Of a DNA stretch of 46,149 nt, positions 27,239 through 35,276 are shown in pieces. Source of the DNA: Clostridia bacterium (GTDB lineage: Bacteria > Bacillota > Clostridia > Oscillospirales > CAG-272). The stretch lies in assembly GCA_017532025.1 (NCBI GenBank), contig JAFXJX010000038.1:1-46149 (forward strand). Direction: 5' to 3'. The notes below the pieces were generated by a model that did not search any database, was not told the DNA's origin, and saw only the letters and a list, made by a program, of their open reading frames with translations. The first letter of the stretch is position 1. The number at the start of each line of letters is the position of its first letter. The position numbers and the translations under genes are program-made.

Positions 27239-28030
27239 ATGGAAAACAATACTCTCTCACAGCGTGTAAAAAGTATGCTCAAAGTAGATTTTCGCAGAAT
27301 GTGCAAGTCAAAGCTTTTCTATATTCTGCTTGCCTGCTCTCTCATCATGCCTATTTTAATGACAGTCATGATGAATCTGATGGATGGCTCAGTTTCTGTC
27401 AATGCACAAACCGGATTGGAAACGGTTATGCGAGGTCCGGAAAACGCATGGCAAAATATCGGTACGCTTCCCGGTGGTGAAAACATGGGCGGTAACGAAG
27501 TATTCATGATGTGTAATATCAATATGATGTTTATGGCTGTTGCCATCTTTGTTTGCCTTTTCATATCCAACGACTTCAGAAGCGGTTACGCCAAAAATCT
27601 CTTTACTGTCCGTGCCAATAGGGGTGACTATGTGGTATCTAAAACAATCACCGGCTTTGTGTGCGGAACGCTGATGTTGATGGCATATTTTGTCGGCTCA
27701 GTCCTTGGCGGTGCTATTGCAAGTCTTTCCTTTGATCTTCACGGCTTACATGCGGGAAATCTCGTGATGTGTATGCTCGCAAAGATATTCTTAATGCTTG
27801 TGTTCGTATCTATTTTTGTTCTCATCAGCGTGGCGGCTAAACAGAAAGCATGGCTCTCTGTTTGTGGCTCGCTCGGTGGAGGAATGCTTCTCTTTATGAT
27901 GGTTTCCATGATAACACCTCTGAACTCGACGTTCATTCATGTTCTGCTTTGCGTAGCCGGTGGTACCATGTTTGCTTTTGGACTTGGAGCCATCAGCAAG
28001 GTAATCCTCAAAAAGACGAGTTTGGTATAA
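27239..28030 (+). CDS. ABC-2-type permease (pair 2)
   Basis: A 263-residue permease with six predicted helices and the cytoplasmic motif SNDFRSGYAKNLFTVRANRG, which aligns with GHDYKSGYVKQLFTTH of the first permease. The second half is more hydrophobic and ends KVILKKTSLV. It starts two bases after the preceding stop, with AGGAGG in the end of the ATPase gene. The operon ends at the hairpin 28041-28073. Confidence 0.85.
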   Translation: MENNTLSQRVKSMLKVDFRRMCKSKLFYILLACSLIMPILMTVMMNLMDGSVSVNAQTGLETVMRGPENAWQNIGTLPGGENMGGNEVFMMCNINMMFMAVAIFVCLFISNDFRSGYAKNLFTVRANRGDYVVSKTITGFVCGTLMLMAYFVGSVLGGAIASLSFDLHGLHAGNLVMCMLAKIFLMLVFVSIFVLISVAAKQKAWLSVCGSLGGGMLLFMMVSMITPLNSTFIHVLLCVAGGTMFAFGLGAISKVILKKTSLV

Positions 28031-28040
28031 AACACCTCCC

Positions 28041-28086
28041 AACACCCTTACCGCGCGAGCGAAAAAGGGTGTTCTGACTTTTTTAT
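28041..28086 (+). terminator. Terminator of the ABC operon
   Basis: AACACCCTT (28041-28049) / AAGGGTGTT (28065-28073) with a GC-rich inner loop, then CTGACTTTTTTATT. Beyond it, 28087-28220 is AT-rich and holds the repeats at 28138-28203. Confidence 0.75.
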
Positions 28087-28137
28087 TCAAAAAAGCATGT
28101 TTTTTTGAAATTCCACAAATTTGAAAGCTGAACAAAT

Positions 28138-28203
28138 GCAATTCTACAAATTGTAGAGTTGCGATTTTGTGACTCTACAGTTGAAAATAAATTTGTAGAT
28201 TAT
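28138..28203. repeat. Overlapping inverted repeats with CTACA/TGTAG cores
   Basis: A nearly perfect 25-base palindrome (28138-28162, core CTACAAATTGTAG) is followed by ACTCTACA (28172-28179), which can instead pair with TGTAGAGT (28152-28159), and by another TTGTAGA at 28195-28201. The two pairings exclude each other. The set lies just upstream of the promoter at 28221-28250 and could be a regulator-binding site. Confidence 0.45.
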
Positions 28204-28220
28204 ATTTTCGGGAGTTTGAA

Positions 28221-28250
28221 TTGACATCTTTCTGTTTTTTCGTATATAAT
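28221..28250 (+). promoter_or_regulatory. Sigma-A-type promoter of the GT8 gene set
   Basis: TTGACA (28221-28226), 18-base spacer, TATAAT (28245-28250), 36 bases before the start codon. Both hexamers match the consensus. Confidence 0.8.
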
Positions 28251-28286
28251 GTTAGATGTATCAAGCAAAATAGAGGAGTATGAAGT

Positions 28287-28841
28287 ATGAGCAAAGAAAT
28301 TCCAATTATCTTTTCGACCGACGATCATTACATACCGTTTTTAGACGTTGCGATCAAATCGCTGATTGCCAATGCCTCCGTCGTCTATGGATATATCAAC
28401 GCAGGAGTTCTGTTGATCAATCTGAAAGAATTCAGAAAAAACAATATTGTGGAAAAGTTCATCAACCTGATAACCGAGTACGACTTTGATCTCCTTGACC
28501 CGGATCAAGCATACCTCAATTATCTTTGCCTTGGCAAAATACACGTTTTGCCAAACGGATGGAACAAAGAGCCTATGCCGCTTGCTTGCGAAGGGAAAAA
28601 GAATATTGTACATTATGCACTCTACCAAAAGCCTTGGCAATACAGTGATATGACAGACGCAGAGTATTTTTGGCATTATGCCAAACAATCCCCTTTTTAT
28701 GAAAGGATTTGTTTGACACAGCAAAGTTTTGGCGAAGAACAAAAGGCTCAAAAAGAAGCAACTGCACAGGAAATACTCGAACACGCCTTACTGATTGTAA
28801 ATTCCGAAGATACTTTTTCCACCAAACTCTGCTTATCTTGA
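28287..28841 (+). CDS. Glycosyltransferase family 8, internally deleted
   Basis: An open frame of 184 residues that joins two separate parts of a GT8 enzyme. The N-terminal strand-helix (IPIIFSTDDHYIPFLDVAIKSLIANAS, residues 5-31) should be followed by about 100 residues holding the metal-binding DxD motif. Instead the protein jumps to YINAGVLLINLKEFRKNNI, which normally lies after that motif, and then continues normally (LLDPDQAYLN, KPW). The active site is therefore missing and the product is probably inactive. RBS GAGGAG-like before ATG 28287. It lies upstream of an acyltransferase gene, as GT8 genes do in other envelope clusters. Confidence 0.7.
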   Translation: MSKEIPIIFSTDDHYIPFLDVAIKSLIANASVVYGYINAGVLLINLKEFRKNNIVEKFINLITEYDFDLLDPDQAYLNYLCLGKIHVLPNGWNKEPMPLACEGKKNIVHYALYQKPWQYSDMTDAEYFWHYAKQSPFYERICLTQQSFGEEQKAQKEATAQEILEHALLIVNSEDTFSTKLCLS

Positions 28842-28851
28842 GGTGAACTGA

Positions 28852-29682
28852 ATGGAAAAGAATCCGCATAAATTAGAACTGCTCCGACGCATTGCCGAGC
28901 TTGAACAAAAAGGCTTGTGGCACCTTGATGTTGAAGATGACCCCGAAACCTATCCGCTTATGCCGAACAAAGTGGATTATCTGAACAAGAAACTGTCAAG
29001 CAGAATCTTAAATAAAATCGCCAACATCGCCGGAACCCGTTTCTATGAAAAAATGATTGCCAACCGTCAACTTATTATCAAGGATATCAGAGGTATTGAG
29101 AATTTTACGGCGGTAACAGGCGGCAAGATCGTCACTTGCAACCATTTCAGCGTGTGTGACAACTACGCCGTTTGGGTGGCACTTCGCGATTATATGGATG
29201 GAAAAATGCTTTATAAGGTCATTCGCGAAGGAAACTATACAAATCCGCCGAAGCCTTTCGGATTGTTCATGCGCCATTGTAACACACTTCCCCTTTCAAG
29301 CAAGACCGCAACGATGGTAAAATTCTTACGAGCTGTCAAGACACTGCTTGAGCGCGGCGAAACGATACTGATCTATCCTGAGCAGAGTATGTGGTGGAAT
29401 TACAGAAAGCCCAAGCCGATGCAAGACGGTGCTTTTACATTGGCAGTACGAAACAAAGCTCCCATCGTGCCTATTTTTATTACAATGGAGGACAGCGATG
29501 TCCCTGACGGCGACGGTTTTTTTGTACAAGAATACACGATTCATATTCTGCCTGCCATATATCCCGATCCTACCCTTTCGAGAGCTGATGCCCAGGAAAA
29601 AATGAAGCAGGAGAACTACGAAGCATGGGTAAAGGTCTACGAAGAGTTTTACCAAAAACCTCTCGTATATGGTGACGCATGA
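28852..29682 (+). CDS. 1-acylglycerol-3-phosphate acyltransferase-like (PlsC family)
   Basis: A 276-residue acyltransferase with the HX4D catalytic motif in TCNHFSVCDNYAVW, the substrate motif in ILIYPEQSMWWNYRKPKP, and AFTLAVRNKAPIVPIF. The family moves acyl chains from acyl-ACP or acyl-CoA to glycerolipids or glycolipids at the inner face of the membrane. It lacks an obvious membrane helix at the N-terminus. It follows the GT8 remnant by ten bases and its stop overlaps the next gene by four bases (ATGA), so all three are one operon. Confidence 0.85.
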   Translation: MEKNPHKLELLRRIAELEQKGLWHLDVEDDPETYPLMPNKVDYLNKKLSSRILNKIANIAGTRFYEKMIANRQLIIKDIRGIENFTAVTGGKIVTCNHFSVCDNYAVWVALRDYMDGKMLYKVIREGNYTNPPKPFGLFMRHCNTLPLSSKTATMVKFLRAVKTLLERGETILIYPEQSMWWNYRKPKPMQDGAFTLAVRNKAPIVPIFITMEDSDVPDGDGFFVQEYTIHILPAIYPDPTLSRADAQEKMKQENYEAWVKVYEEFYQKPLVYGDA

Positions 29683-30260
29683 TATTATATCTTTCAATAA
29701 TCGGCATAGCGATGTTTGTTATATCTTTTATCAACATACTTTTGGGTATAGCTTCGTGGTATTATGTCGTTGTAGCTGTCATTTGGTGCGTAGCACTTCA
29801 ATTTGCCTTTGACGGATTGATTGCCCTTATCATCAACAAGATGCCGGACAAATGGTTCGGCGTGGACAACCCACTCTATCAAGTATTCCAATGGGAAAAG
29901 AAGCTTTACACCAAGCTAAAAGTTAGAAAATGGAAGGACTATGTGTGGGAACTTGGTGGTCTTGGCGGTTTCAGCAAGAAAGAACTCAAGGAACCGGACA
30001 ATCCCAAATACATTGAAAAATTCATTATCGAATGTAACAAAGGCGTGCTTACACACCGGCTTTCATATCCCATCGGCTTCTTAGCAATGCTCACGCTACC
30101 GGGTACATCTGCTCTGACGATTGCACTTCCCGTTGCGATTGTCAATTTGTTTTTGAACATTTTACCCACATTAGCGCTCCGATACAACACCCCCATGCTA
30201 ATGTCAGTTTTGAAAAGACTAAAAAGGAAAGAGCTTTCATACGAAAAGCAACGCCAATAG
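29679..30260 (+). CDS. CrtO-like membrane acyltransferase-family protein
   Basis: A 193-residue membrane protein with two N-terminal helices, a conserved cytoplasmic segment and two C-terminal helices. The segment KKLYTKLKVRKWKDYVWELG, followed by YIEKFIIECNKGVLTHRLSY, resembles the glycosyl-4,4'-diaponeurosporenoate acyltransferase (CrtO) family from memory. The family is wider than carotenoid synthesis and no other carotenoid genes are nearby, so a general glycolipid role is more likely. Coupled to the PlsC-like gene by an ATGA overlap. Its stop codon lies in the loop of a terminator hairpin. Confidence 0.6.
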   Translation: MILYLSIIGIAMFVISFINILLGIASWYYVVVAVIWCVALQFAFDGLIALIINKMPDKWFGVDNPLYQVFQWEKKLYTKLKVRKWKDYVWELGGLGGFSKKELKEPDNPKYIEKFIIECNKGVLTHRLSYPIGFLAMLTLPGTSALTIALPVAIVNLFLNILPTLALRYNTPMLMSVLKRLKRKELSYEKQRQ

Positions 30261-30273
30261 CGTTGCTTTTTTT
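30245..30273 (+). terminator. Terminator after the CrtO-like gene
   Basis: AAAGCAACGC (30245-30254) / GCGTTGCTTT (30260-30269) plus T run to 30273; the TAG stop at 30258-30260 lies within the hairpin, so translation end and transcription end nearly coincide. Confidence 0.85.
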
Positions 30274-30427
30274 GATAGCAAAGCTTTTCACACTCACACT
30301 CTGCAAAAGAAATATAACAAAATGTTTTTAAGAATTCTATCAAAAAGCCCAAACGCAAACAAAATCTTAACATTTGTGTGTTAGAATACAAGTACAAAAG
30401 TGAGTATCACCCTTGGAGGATAAAAAA

Positions 30428-31099
30428 ATGTTCAAGATTTTAATTCTGGAGGATGACAGAGACCTGAATCGCAGCGTGTGTTCTTTTTTGAACAACTCGG
30501 GTTACGAAGCCATCGGTTGCCTTGATGCAGAAAGCGCATATGATGAAATGTATAAGACCACCTTTGACCTTATCATATCGGATATTATGATGCCGCATAT
30601 TGACGGCTTTGAGTTTGCCACGACTGTACGCTCGCTCAACAATGATATTCCAATCTTGTTTATGACCGCACGTGATGATTTCGCATCCAAACAAAGAGGA
30701 TACCGCATCGGTATCGACGACTATATGACCAAGCCAATTGATCTTGACGAGATGTTCCTGCGTATCGGTGCGCTTCTTCGGCGCTCCAAGATTGCCTCAA
30801 GCCGTCGCCTTGAGGTGGGCAACTTCGTGATGGATGCCGACGAGAGAAGTGCCGCCTTAAACGGAGAGGAAATAGCCCTCACGGCAAGAGAATTCGACCT
30901 TCTTTACAAGCTTTTGTCCTATCCGAAAAAAACCTTTACACGCACGCAACTGATGGATGAGTTTTGGGATGTAGATAGACAAACAAGCACGAGAACGGTG
31001 GACGTCTATATGACCAAGCTCCGCGCCAAGCTTTCAGAATGCGATTCCTTTGACATACAGACTGTTCACGGTCTTGGCTACAAGGCGGTAATACGATGA
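30428..31099 (+). CDS. OmpR-family response regulator
   Basis: A 223-residue response regulator. The receiver domain has the acidic pair E8-D9-D10 (LILEDDRDL), the phosphorylated aspartate D52 in LIISDIMMP and the lysine in MTKPID. The winged-helix DNA-binding domain (about 130-223) shows LTAREFDLLYKLLSYPKKTFTR-like sequence and STRTVDVYMTKLRAKL. The start is ATG 30428, with GGAGG eight bases upstream. Its stop overlaps the kinase start by four bases. The genes it controls are unknown; the neighbouring ABC and membrane genes are candidates. Confidence 0.92.
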   Translation: MFKILILEDDRDLNRSVCSFLNNSGYEAIGCLDAESAYDEMYKTTFDLIISDIMMPHIDGFEFATTVRSLNNDIPILFMTARDDFASKQRGYRIGIDDYMTKPIDLDEMFLRIGALLRRSKIASSRRLEVGNFVMDADERSAALNGEEIALTAREFDLLYKLLSYPKKTFTRTQLMDEFWDVDRQTSTRTVDVYMTKLRAKLSECDSFDIQTVHGLGYKAVIR

Positions 31100-32193
31100 G
31101 AAAAGGAAATAAAACAAGAAGCTTTATCCGCACGATCAGCAATTTTTTCATCTTCTTTTTGCTTGCCGCCTTCGTAACGACCTGCTGTATTATGCTGTTC
31201 ATCTCGGCACTGCAAGACTCCGTCGGCAGAGAGTTCACACAAAGTGAGATCACCCTTGCCGCCAAGATCACGATGGTCAACGTGGTGCTGATCAGTATTT
31301 CTATGGCTACCATCGACTATATTCGCCGTAAAGTTACGGTGGAACGTCCTGTCCAAAAAATTACAGAAGCAACCTCAAAAATGATGGACGGAGATTTCAG
31401 CGTTCGCATAGAACCGATTTCCAAATTCGGTTCCGACGACAGCTTTAACGAAATCAGCAAATGTATCAACAAAATGGCAGAGGAACTTTCAGGTGTGGAA
31501 ACGCTTCGCACCGATTTCATCGCCAACGTATCCCATGAAATGAAAACACCTCTTGCTGTGATACAAAACTACGGAACACTTCTCGAGGCTCCTGATATGC
31601 CTGAAGAAAAACGTATTGAATATGCCAAAGCAATCACCGATGCTTCGCGCCGTCTTGCCGATATGATGACAAACATTTTGAAGCTTAACCGCCTTGAAAA
31701 CCAAAAGATCTATCCGAACCTCACAACCTTCGATCTTGGAGAACAGCTTTGCGAGAGCCTTTTGCAGTACGAAAGCACGTGGGAAAGAAAAAATATCGAA
31801 ATTGAAACGGACATTTCCGAGAGTGTGCTCGTTTCTGCCGATGTCGAGCTTCTTTCTCTGGTATGGAACAACCTTTTCTCCAACGCCTTTAAGTTTACAG
31901 AGGACGGCGGTAAGGTCACGCTTACGCTTACGGCAGACGAAAAATACGCTACTGTTAAGATATCCGACACTGGATGCGGAATGAGCGCTGATGTCGGCGC
32001 ACACATCTTTGAAAAATTCTATCAAGGCGATACCTCGCATGCAACCCAAGGAAACGGATTGGGACTTGCTCTCGTCAAGCGTGTGATTGATATTATGCAA
32101 GGCGAGATCGGCGTGGAAAGCGCCGTAGGCGTTGGCACAACCTTCACAGTCAAAATCAGGAGAATCGGAAATGAACCCAAAGAGACTCGTTAA
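31096..32193 (+). CDS. Sensor histidine kinase
   Basis: A 365-residue membrane kinase. Two helices (about 13-36 and 56-74) enclose a very short outer loop of about 20 residues, so it may sense within the membrane. A HAMP-like linker follows. The phosphorylated histidine is H147 in FIANVSHEMKTPL. The ATPase domain has the N box VWNNLFSNAFKF, G1 DTGCGM and G2 GNGLGLALVK. The short outer loop is like the intramembrane-sensing kinases that guard against cell-wall antibiotics beside ABC exporters, a suggestion only. It overlaps the next gene by 23 bases. Confidence 0.92.
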   Translation: MRKGNKTRSFIRTISNFFIFFLLAAFVTTCCIMLFISALQDSVGREFTQSEITLAAKITMVNVVLISISMATIDYIRRKVTVERPVQKITEATSKMMDGDFSVRIEPISKFGSDDSFNEISKCINKMAEELSGVETLRTDFIANVSHEMKTPLAVIQNYGTLLEAPDMPEEKRIEYAKAITDASRRLADMMTNILKLNRLENQKIYPNLTTFDLGEQLCESLLQYESTWERKNIEIETDISESVLVSADVELLSLVWNNLFSNAFKFTEDGGKVTLTLTADEKYATVKISDTGCGMSADVGAHIFEKFYQGDTSHATQGNGLGLALVKRVIDIMQGEIGVESAVGVGTTFTVKIRRIGNEPKETR

Positions 32194-33067
32194 AGCTTTA
32201 CTGTTTCCGCACCTCGCCATTATGATCCTCCTTGTCCCCACGGCCACTGTTCTGCTTGTCGGTTCAATGGTATTGATCGGAACAAAATCAATCATATCCT
32301 ATATTTCCTACGTTGTTGCCGCCTATACCTTAACGGTTTGGTGCTTCAAACTTCCCTCTTTCATTCACTGTATCAAAACCTTTAAGAACAATAACAAATA
32401 CACAAGAATATGGCAAGACAATCCACGCCTGCGCGTGAACGTATCACTCTACACTTCCCTTGCGTGGAACGCCTTGTATGGATTCTTTCAGCTGTGTCTG
32501 GGATTCTACCACCGCACTTTTTGGTTCTTTTCGCTCGGTGCGTACTATATCTGTCTTGGCGCAATGCGCTTCTTTTTGGTCAGACACACAAAAAAATACG
32601 CCCCCGGAGAAAGGCTGCAGACTGAGCTTGTGAAATATCGAGCTTGCGGATGGGTATTCCTTCTGATGAACTTAACATTGTCTCTCATCACTTTCTTTAT
32701 GGTCTATTGGAACAGAACCTTCGAACATCATATGATCACGGCAATCACCATGGCAGCTTATACCTTTACGGCGCTAACGACTGCTATTGTCAATGTTGTA
32801 AAATACAGAAAGTATAAAAGTCCCGTCTTTTCCGCCTCCAAAGCAATCCGTTTGGCGGCAGCTCTTGTGTCAATGCTGACACTTGAATCCACGATGCTCA
32901 CAACCTTCAACCGTGGAACAATGACACCGTTAGAGCAGAAATGGCTACTCGGTGCAACAGGTGGTACAATCTCTGTCTGCATCATTCTCACGGCGATCTA
33001 TATGATCGTTGTCAGCACAAGGAAACTCAATACATTAAAATCAGAGGTTAAAAATGGAGAACAATAA
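32171..33067 (+). CDS. Polytopic membrane protein, hypothetical
   Basis: A 298-residue protein with seven or eight predicted helices and no recognised domain. Features include YHRTFWFFSLGAYYICLGAMR near 115, with aromatic and basic residues, and FNRGTMTPLEQKWLLGATGG near 250. I recall similar unnamed proteins beside two-component genes in Clostridia. The start is ATG 32171 with AGGAGA upstream, inside the end of the kinase gene. It overlaps the next gene by 14 bases, so regulator, kinase and both membrane proteins are one operon. Confidence 0.75.
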   Translation: MNPKRLVKALLFPHLAIMILLVPTATVLLVGSMVLIGTKSIISYISYVVAAYTLTVWCFKLPSFIHCIKTFKNNNKYTRIWQDNPRLRVNVSLYTSLAWNALYGFFQLCLGFYHRTFWFFSLGAYYICLGAMRFFLVRHTKKYAPGERLQTELVKYRACGWVFLLMNLTLSLITFFMVYWNRTFEHHMITAITMAAYTFTALTTAIVNVVKYRKYKSPVFSASKAIRLAAALVSMLTLESTMLTTFNRGTMTPLEQKWLLGATGGTISVCIILTAIYMIVVSTRKLNTLKSEVKNGEQ

Positions 33068-33473
33068 CGAAAACAATGTCTTTCAGTACACATACTCCGC
33101 AAAGGAGCAAGCAGAACTAAAACGTATTCGTGAGAAATATTCGCCTTCGCCTAAAACAGAGGATAAGATGAAGCGTTTGCGCCGAATCGATGCAGGTGTT
33201 ACGCAAAAAGCACAGATTGTTTCTTTGGTTTTCGGGATCATCGGAGCGCTGATCCTCGGCACAGGTATGAGCTTGTGTATGTCGCCGGATTTCGCTGAAA
33301 TCCTTGGCTCTTTTCAAGATATGGCTATGGTGATTGGCATTATCATCGGCGTGATTGGTGCCATCCTTGCCGCTCTCGCCTATCCGATGTATCATTTTAC
33401 TCTGAGCCACGAGAGAAAGAAAGTTGCGCCTGAAATCATTCGTCTCACTGACGAGCTGATGAACAAGCATTAA
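33054..33473 (+). CDS. Small two-helix membrane protein, hypothetical
   Basis: A 139-residue protein with a charged N-terminus (YSAKEQAELKRIREKYSP), two helices (VSLVFGIIGALILGTGMSL and MVIGIIIGVIGAILAALAYP) and a charged C-terminus (APEIIRLTDELMNKH). Homologues in Clostridia are, from memory, often labelled dihydropteridine reductase; nothing in the sequence supports an enzyme. It is the last gene of the two-component operon, ending before the hairpin 33494-33527. Confidence 0.75.
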   Translation: MENNNENNVFQYTYSAKEQAELKRIREKYSPSPKTEDKMKRLRRIDAGVTQKAQIVSLVFGIIGALILGTGMSLCMSPDFAEILGSFQDMAMVIGIIIGVIGAILAALAYPMYHFTLSHERKKVAPEIIRLTDELMNKH

Positions 33474-33493
33474 CCACATCAAATAAAAAGAAA

Positions 33494-33530
33494 AATACGG
33501 CATACCTCTTTCGAGGTACGCCGTATTCTT
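33494..33530. terminator. Bidirectional terminator between converging genes
   Basis: AATACGGC (33494-33501) / GCCGTATT (33520-33527) with one mismatch and an inner TACCTC/GAGGTA stem. It ends both the two-component operon (plus) and pdp (minus, 12 bases away). Confidence 0.75.
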
Positions 33531-33541
33531 GTAAAACTGCC

Positions 33542-34843
33542 TTATAAAATCTGTTTGTAAATCAGTGGATGCGAAACAGGTGCGTCATCATTCCATTCCG
33601 TGGCATGGATCAACGTTTTTTCAGCAGATTCAAGAGCACTTTCTCTGTTGCAGTAAAGAATCGCAAGCGCATCACCTTGTTTTATAAAATCTCCCGTCTT
33701 TTTCAAAAGGTATATTCCCGCTGAGTGATCAATTTTGTCTTCCATGGTATTACGTCCCGCACCAAGGCTGAGTGCGCAAAGTCCGTACTGTTCAGCATTC
33801 ACACGCGAAATATAACCCGTATGCGGTGAATATACGGTATGTATATAAGCCGCCTGTATCATTTGCTCGGGATGATAAACCAACTCAACATCACCACCCT
33901 GCGCTTTCACCATATTGGCAAATACCTGAAACGCTCTCCCCGAAACCAAAGCTTCTTCTGCTAAAACTCGGCATTCATCAAGACTACCTTTTTTCGCAAG
34001 GTACATCATGTTGGCTGCCAGAACGAGACAAAGTTCTCTAAAATCCGAAGGTCCTCCGCCCTGTAAGGTTTCAATCGCTTCTTTTACTTCCAGTGCATTG
34101 CCAATTGCACTGCCGAGCGGTTTATCCATATCGGTCACAAGCGCCATCATTTGTTTCCCTGCCCGTTTTCCAATCTCCACCATAATCTCGGCAAGCTGAA
34201 TGCTGTCTTCTTTGTTCTTCATAAAAGAACCGCTTCCCGTCTTCACGTCAAGCACAATACAATCATCGTCGGCACAAAGCTTTTTTCCCATAATGCTTGA
34301 AGCAATCAAGGGAATACTGTCAACGGTCGCGGTCACATCACGCAAAGCATATAAAAGTTTGTCTGCCGGCGCCAGGTTTCGGCTCTGCCCCACAATCGAA
34401 AGCCCTACTGAATTGACCACGGCTCTAAATTCATCCGGCGAAAGATCGGTTCTGAAACCGTGAATCGATTCGAGCTTATCAATCGTCCCCCCCGTGTGAC
34501 CAAGCCCTCTGCCGCTCATTTTGGCAACTTTAATACCGCAAGACGCCACAATGGGTGCAACAACAAGGCTGGTTTTGTCCCCAACACCGCCGGTAGAATG
34601 CTTATCAACCCGAATGCCTTGAATGTCCGAACAGTCAAGCATTTCCCCCGAATCACGAACAGCAAGCGTAAGATCAGTCGTTTCCTCCGGCGTCATTCCT
34701 TGAAAATAAATCGCCATGCAGAGGGCTGATGCCTGATAATCGGGAATCTCACCCGCAACGTAGCCGTTGATAAATGCATAGATCTCTTCTCGGGAAAGTA
34801 CCCCTCCGTCGCGCTTCTTTTTGATTAAATCATACATTCTCAT
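33542..34843 (-). CDS. pdp: Pyrimidine-nucleoside phosphorylase
   Basis: A 433-residue enzyme that splits uridine, deoxyuridine or thymidine with phosphate into base and (deoxy)ribose-1-phosphate. The phosphate-binding motif is in DKHSTGGVGDKTSLV near 80, followed by the family signature SGRGLGHTGGTIDKLE near 109. The length is normal. GAGGAT lies eight bases before ATG. It is the last gene of the salvage operon, and its product sugar feeds DeoC (via deoxyribose-5-phosphate once the phosphate is moved by a phosphopentomutase, not seen here). Confidence 0.93.
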   Translation of the reverse strand: MRMYDLIKKKRDGGVLSREEIYAFINGYVAGEIPDYQASALCMAIYFQGMTPEETTDLTLAVRDSGEMLDCSDIQGIRVDKHSTGGVGDKTSLVVAPIVASCGIKVAKMSGRGLGHTGGTIDKLESIHGFRTDLSPDEFRAVVNSVGLSIVGQSRNLAPADKLLYALRDVTATVDSIPLIASSIMGKKLCADDDCIVLDVKTGSGSFMKNKEDSIQLAEIMVEIGKRAGKQMMALVTDMDKPLGSAIGNALEVKEAIETLQGGGPSDFRELCLVLAANMMYLAKKGSLDECRVLAEEALVSGRAFQVFANMVKAQGGDVELVYHPEQMIQAAYIHTVYSPHTGYISRVNAEQYGLCALSLGAGRNTMEDKIDHSAGIYLLKKTGDFIKQGDALAILYCNRESALESAEKTLIHATEWNDDAPVSHPLIYKQIL

Positions 34844-34853
34844 AGAGAAATCC

Positions 34854-35273
34854 TCATTTATTCAAATTTTGAGAAGAAAATGCGTGTGGAAACAACTCTT
34901 TCAGTGTGACAATACGGTAGGATTCTTCTTTGGCAAGAACAATAGGAAAATCTTGGGCACAGAACTCGCTGAGAGCTTGACAGCAAATGCCGCACGGAAG
35001 TATGGTTTCATCCAAACTACCATAAGTTCCGCCAACAACAGCAATGCCTTGAAAATCACGAACACCGCCGGCAATCGCGGAAAAGAGCGCTGTTCGCTCG
35101 GCGCAATTGGTAGCACCAAACGAAGCGTTTTCTACATTACAGCCGATATATGTTTTTCCGTTTTGAGCAAGAAGCGCCGCCCCAACGTGATAATGAGAAT
35201 AGGGCGCGTAGGCATTCAGTCGCGCCTTTTTTGCTGTTTCAAGTAGATACAAAGCTTCTTTTTCGTTAATCAT
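34854..35273 (-). CDS. cdd: Cytidine deaminase
   Basis: A 139-residue zinc deaminase that turns (deoxy)cytidine into (deoxy)uridine, the substrate of Pdp downstream. The zinc ligands are C57 in NCAER and C94, C97 in PCGICCQ; E59 is the catalytic acid/base. NVENASFGAT is the substrate-binding signature. The length is normal for the tetrameric type. It sits ten bases before pdp and three bases after deoD. Confidence 0.93.
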   Translation of the reverse strand: MINEKEALYLLETAKKARLNAYAPYSHYHVGAALLAQNGKTYIGCNVENASFGATNCAERTALFSAIAGGVRDFQGIAVVGGTYGSLDETILPCGICCQALSEFCAQDFPIVLAKEESYRIVTLKELFPHAFSSQNLNK

Positions 35274-35276
35274 ATA

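Noticed and set aside
29679-30260. Carotenoid biosynthesis assignment from the CrtO-like protein
   Set aside because: No other carotenoid genes (crtM, crtN, crtP, crtQ) are in the window; the family resemblance alone does not support the pathway.
31489-32295. 268-codon minus-strand frame opposite the histidine kinase
   Set aside because: The kinase on the other strand has all catalytic boxes; the antisense protein is cysteine-rich with no recognisable domain.
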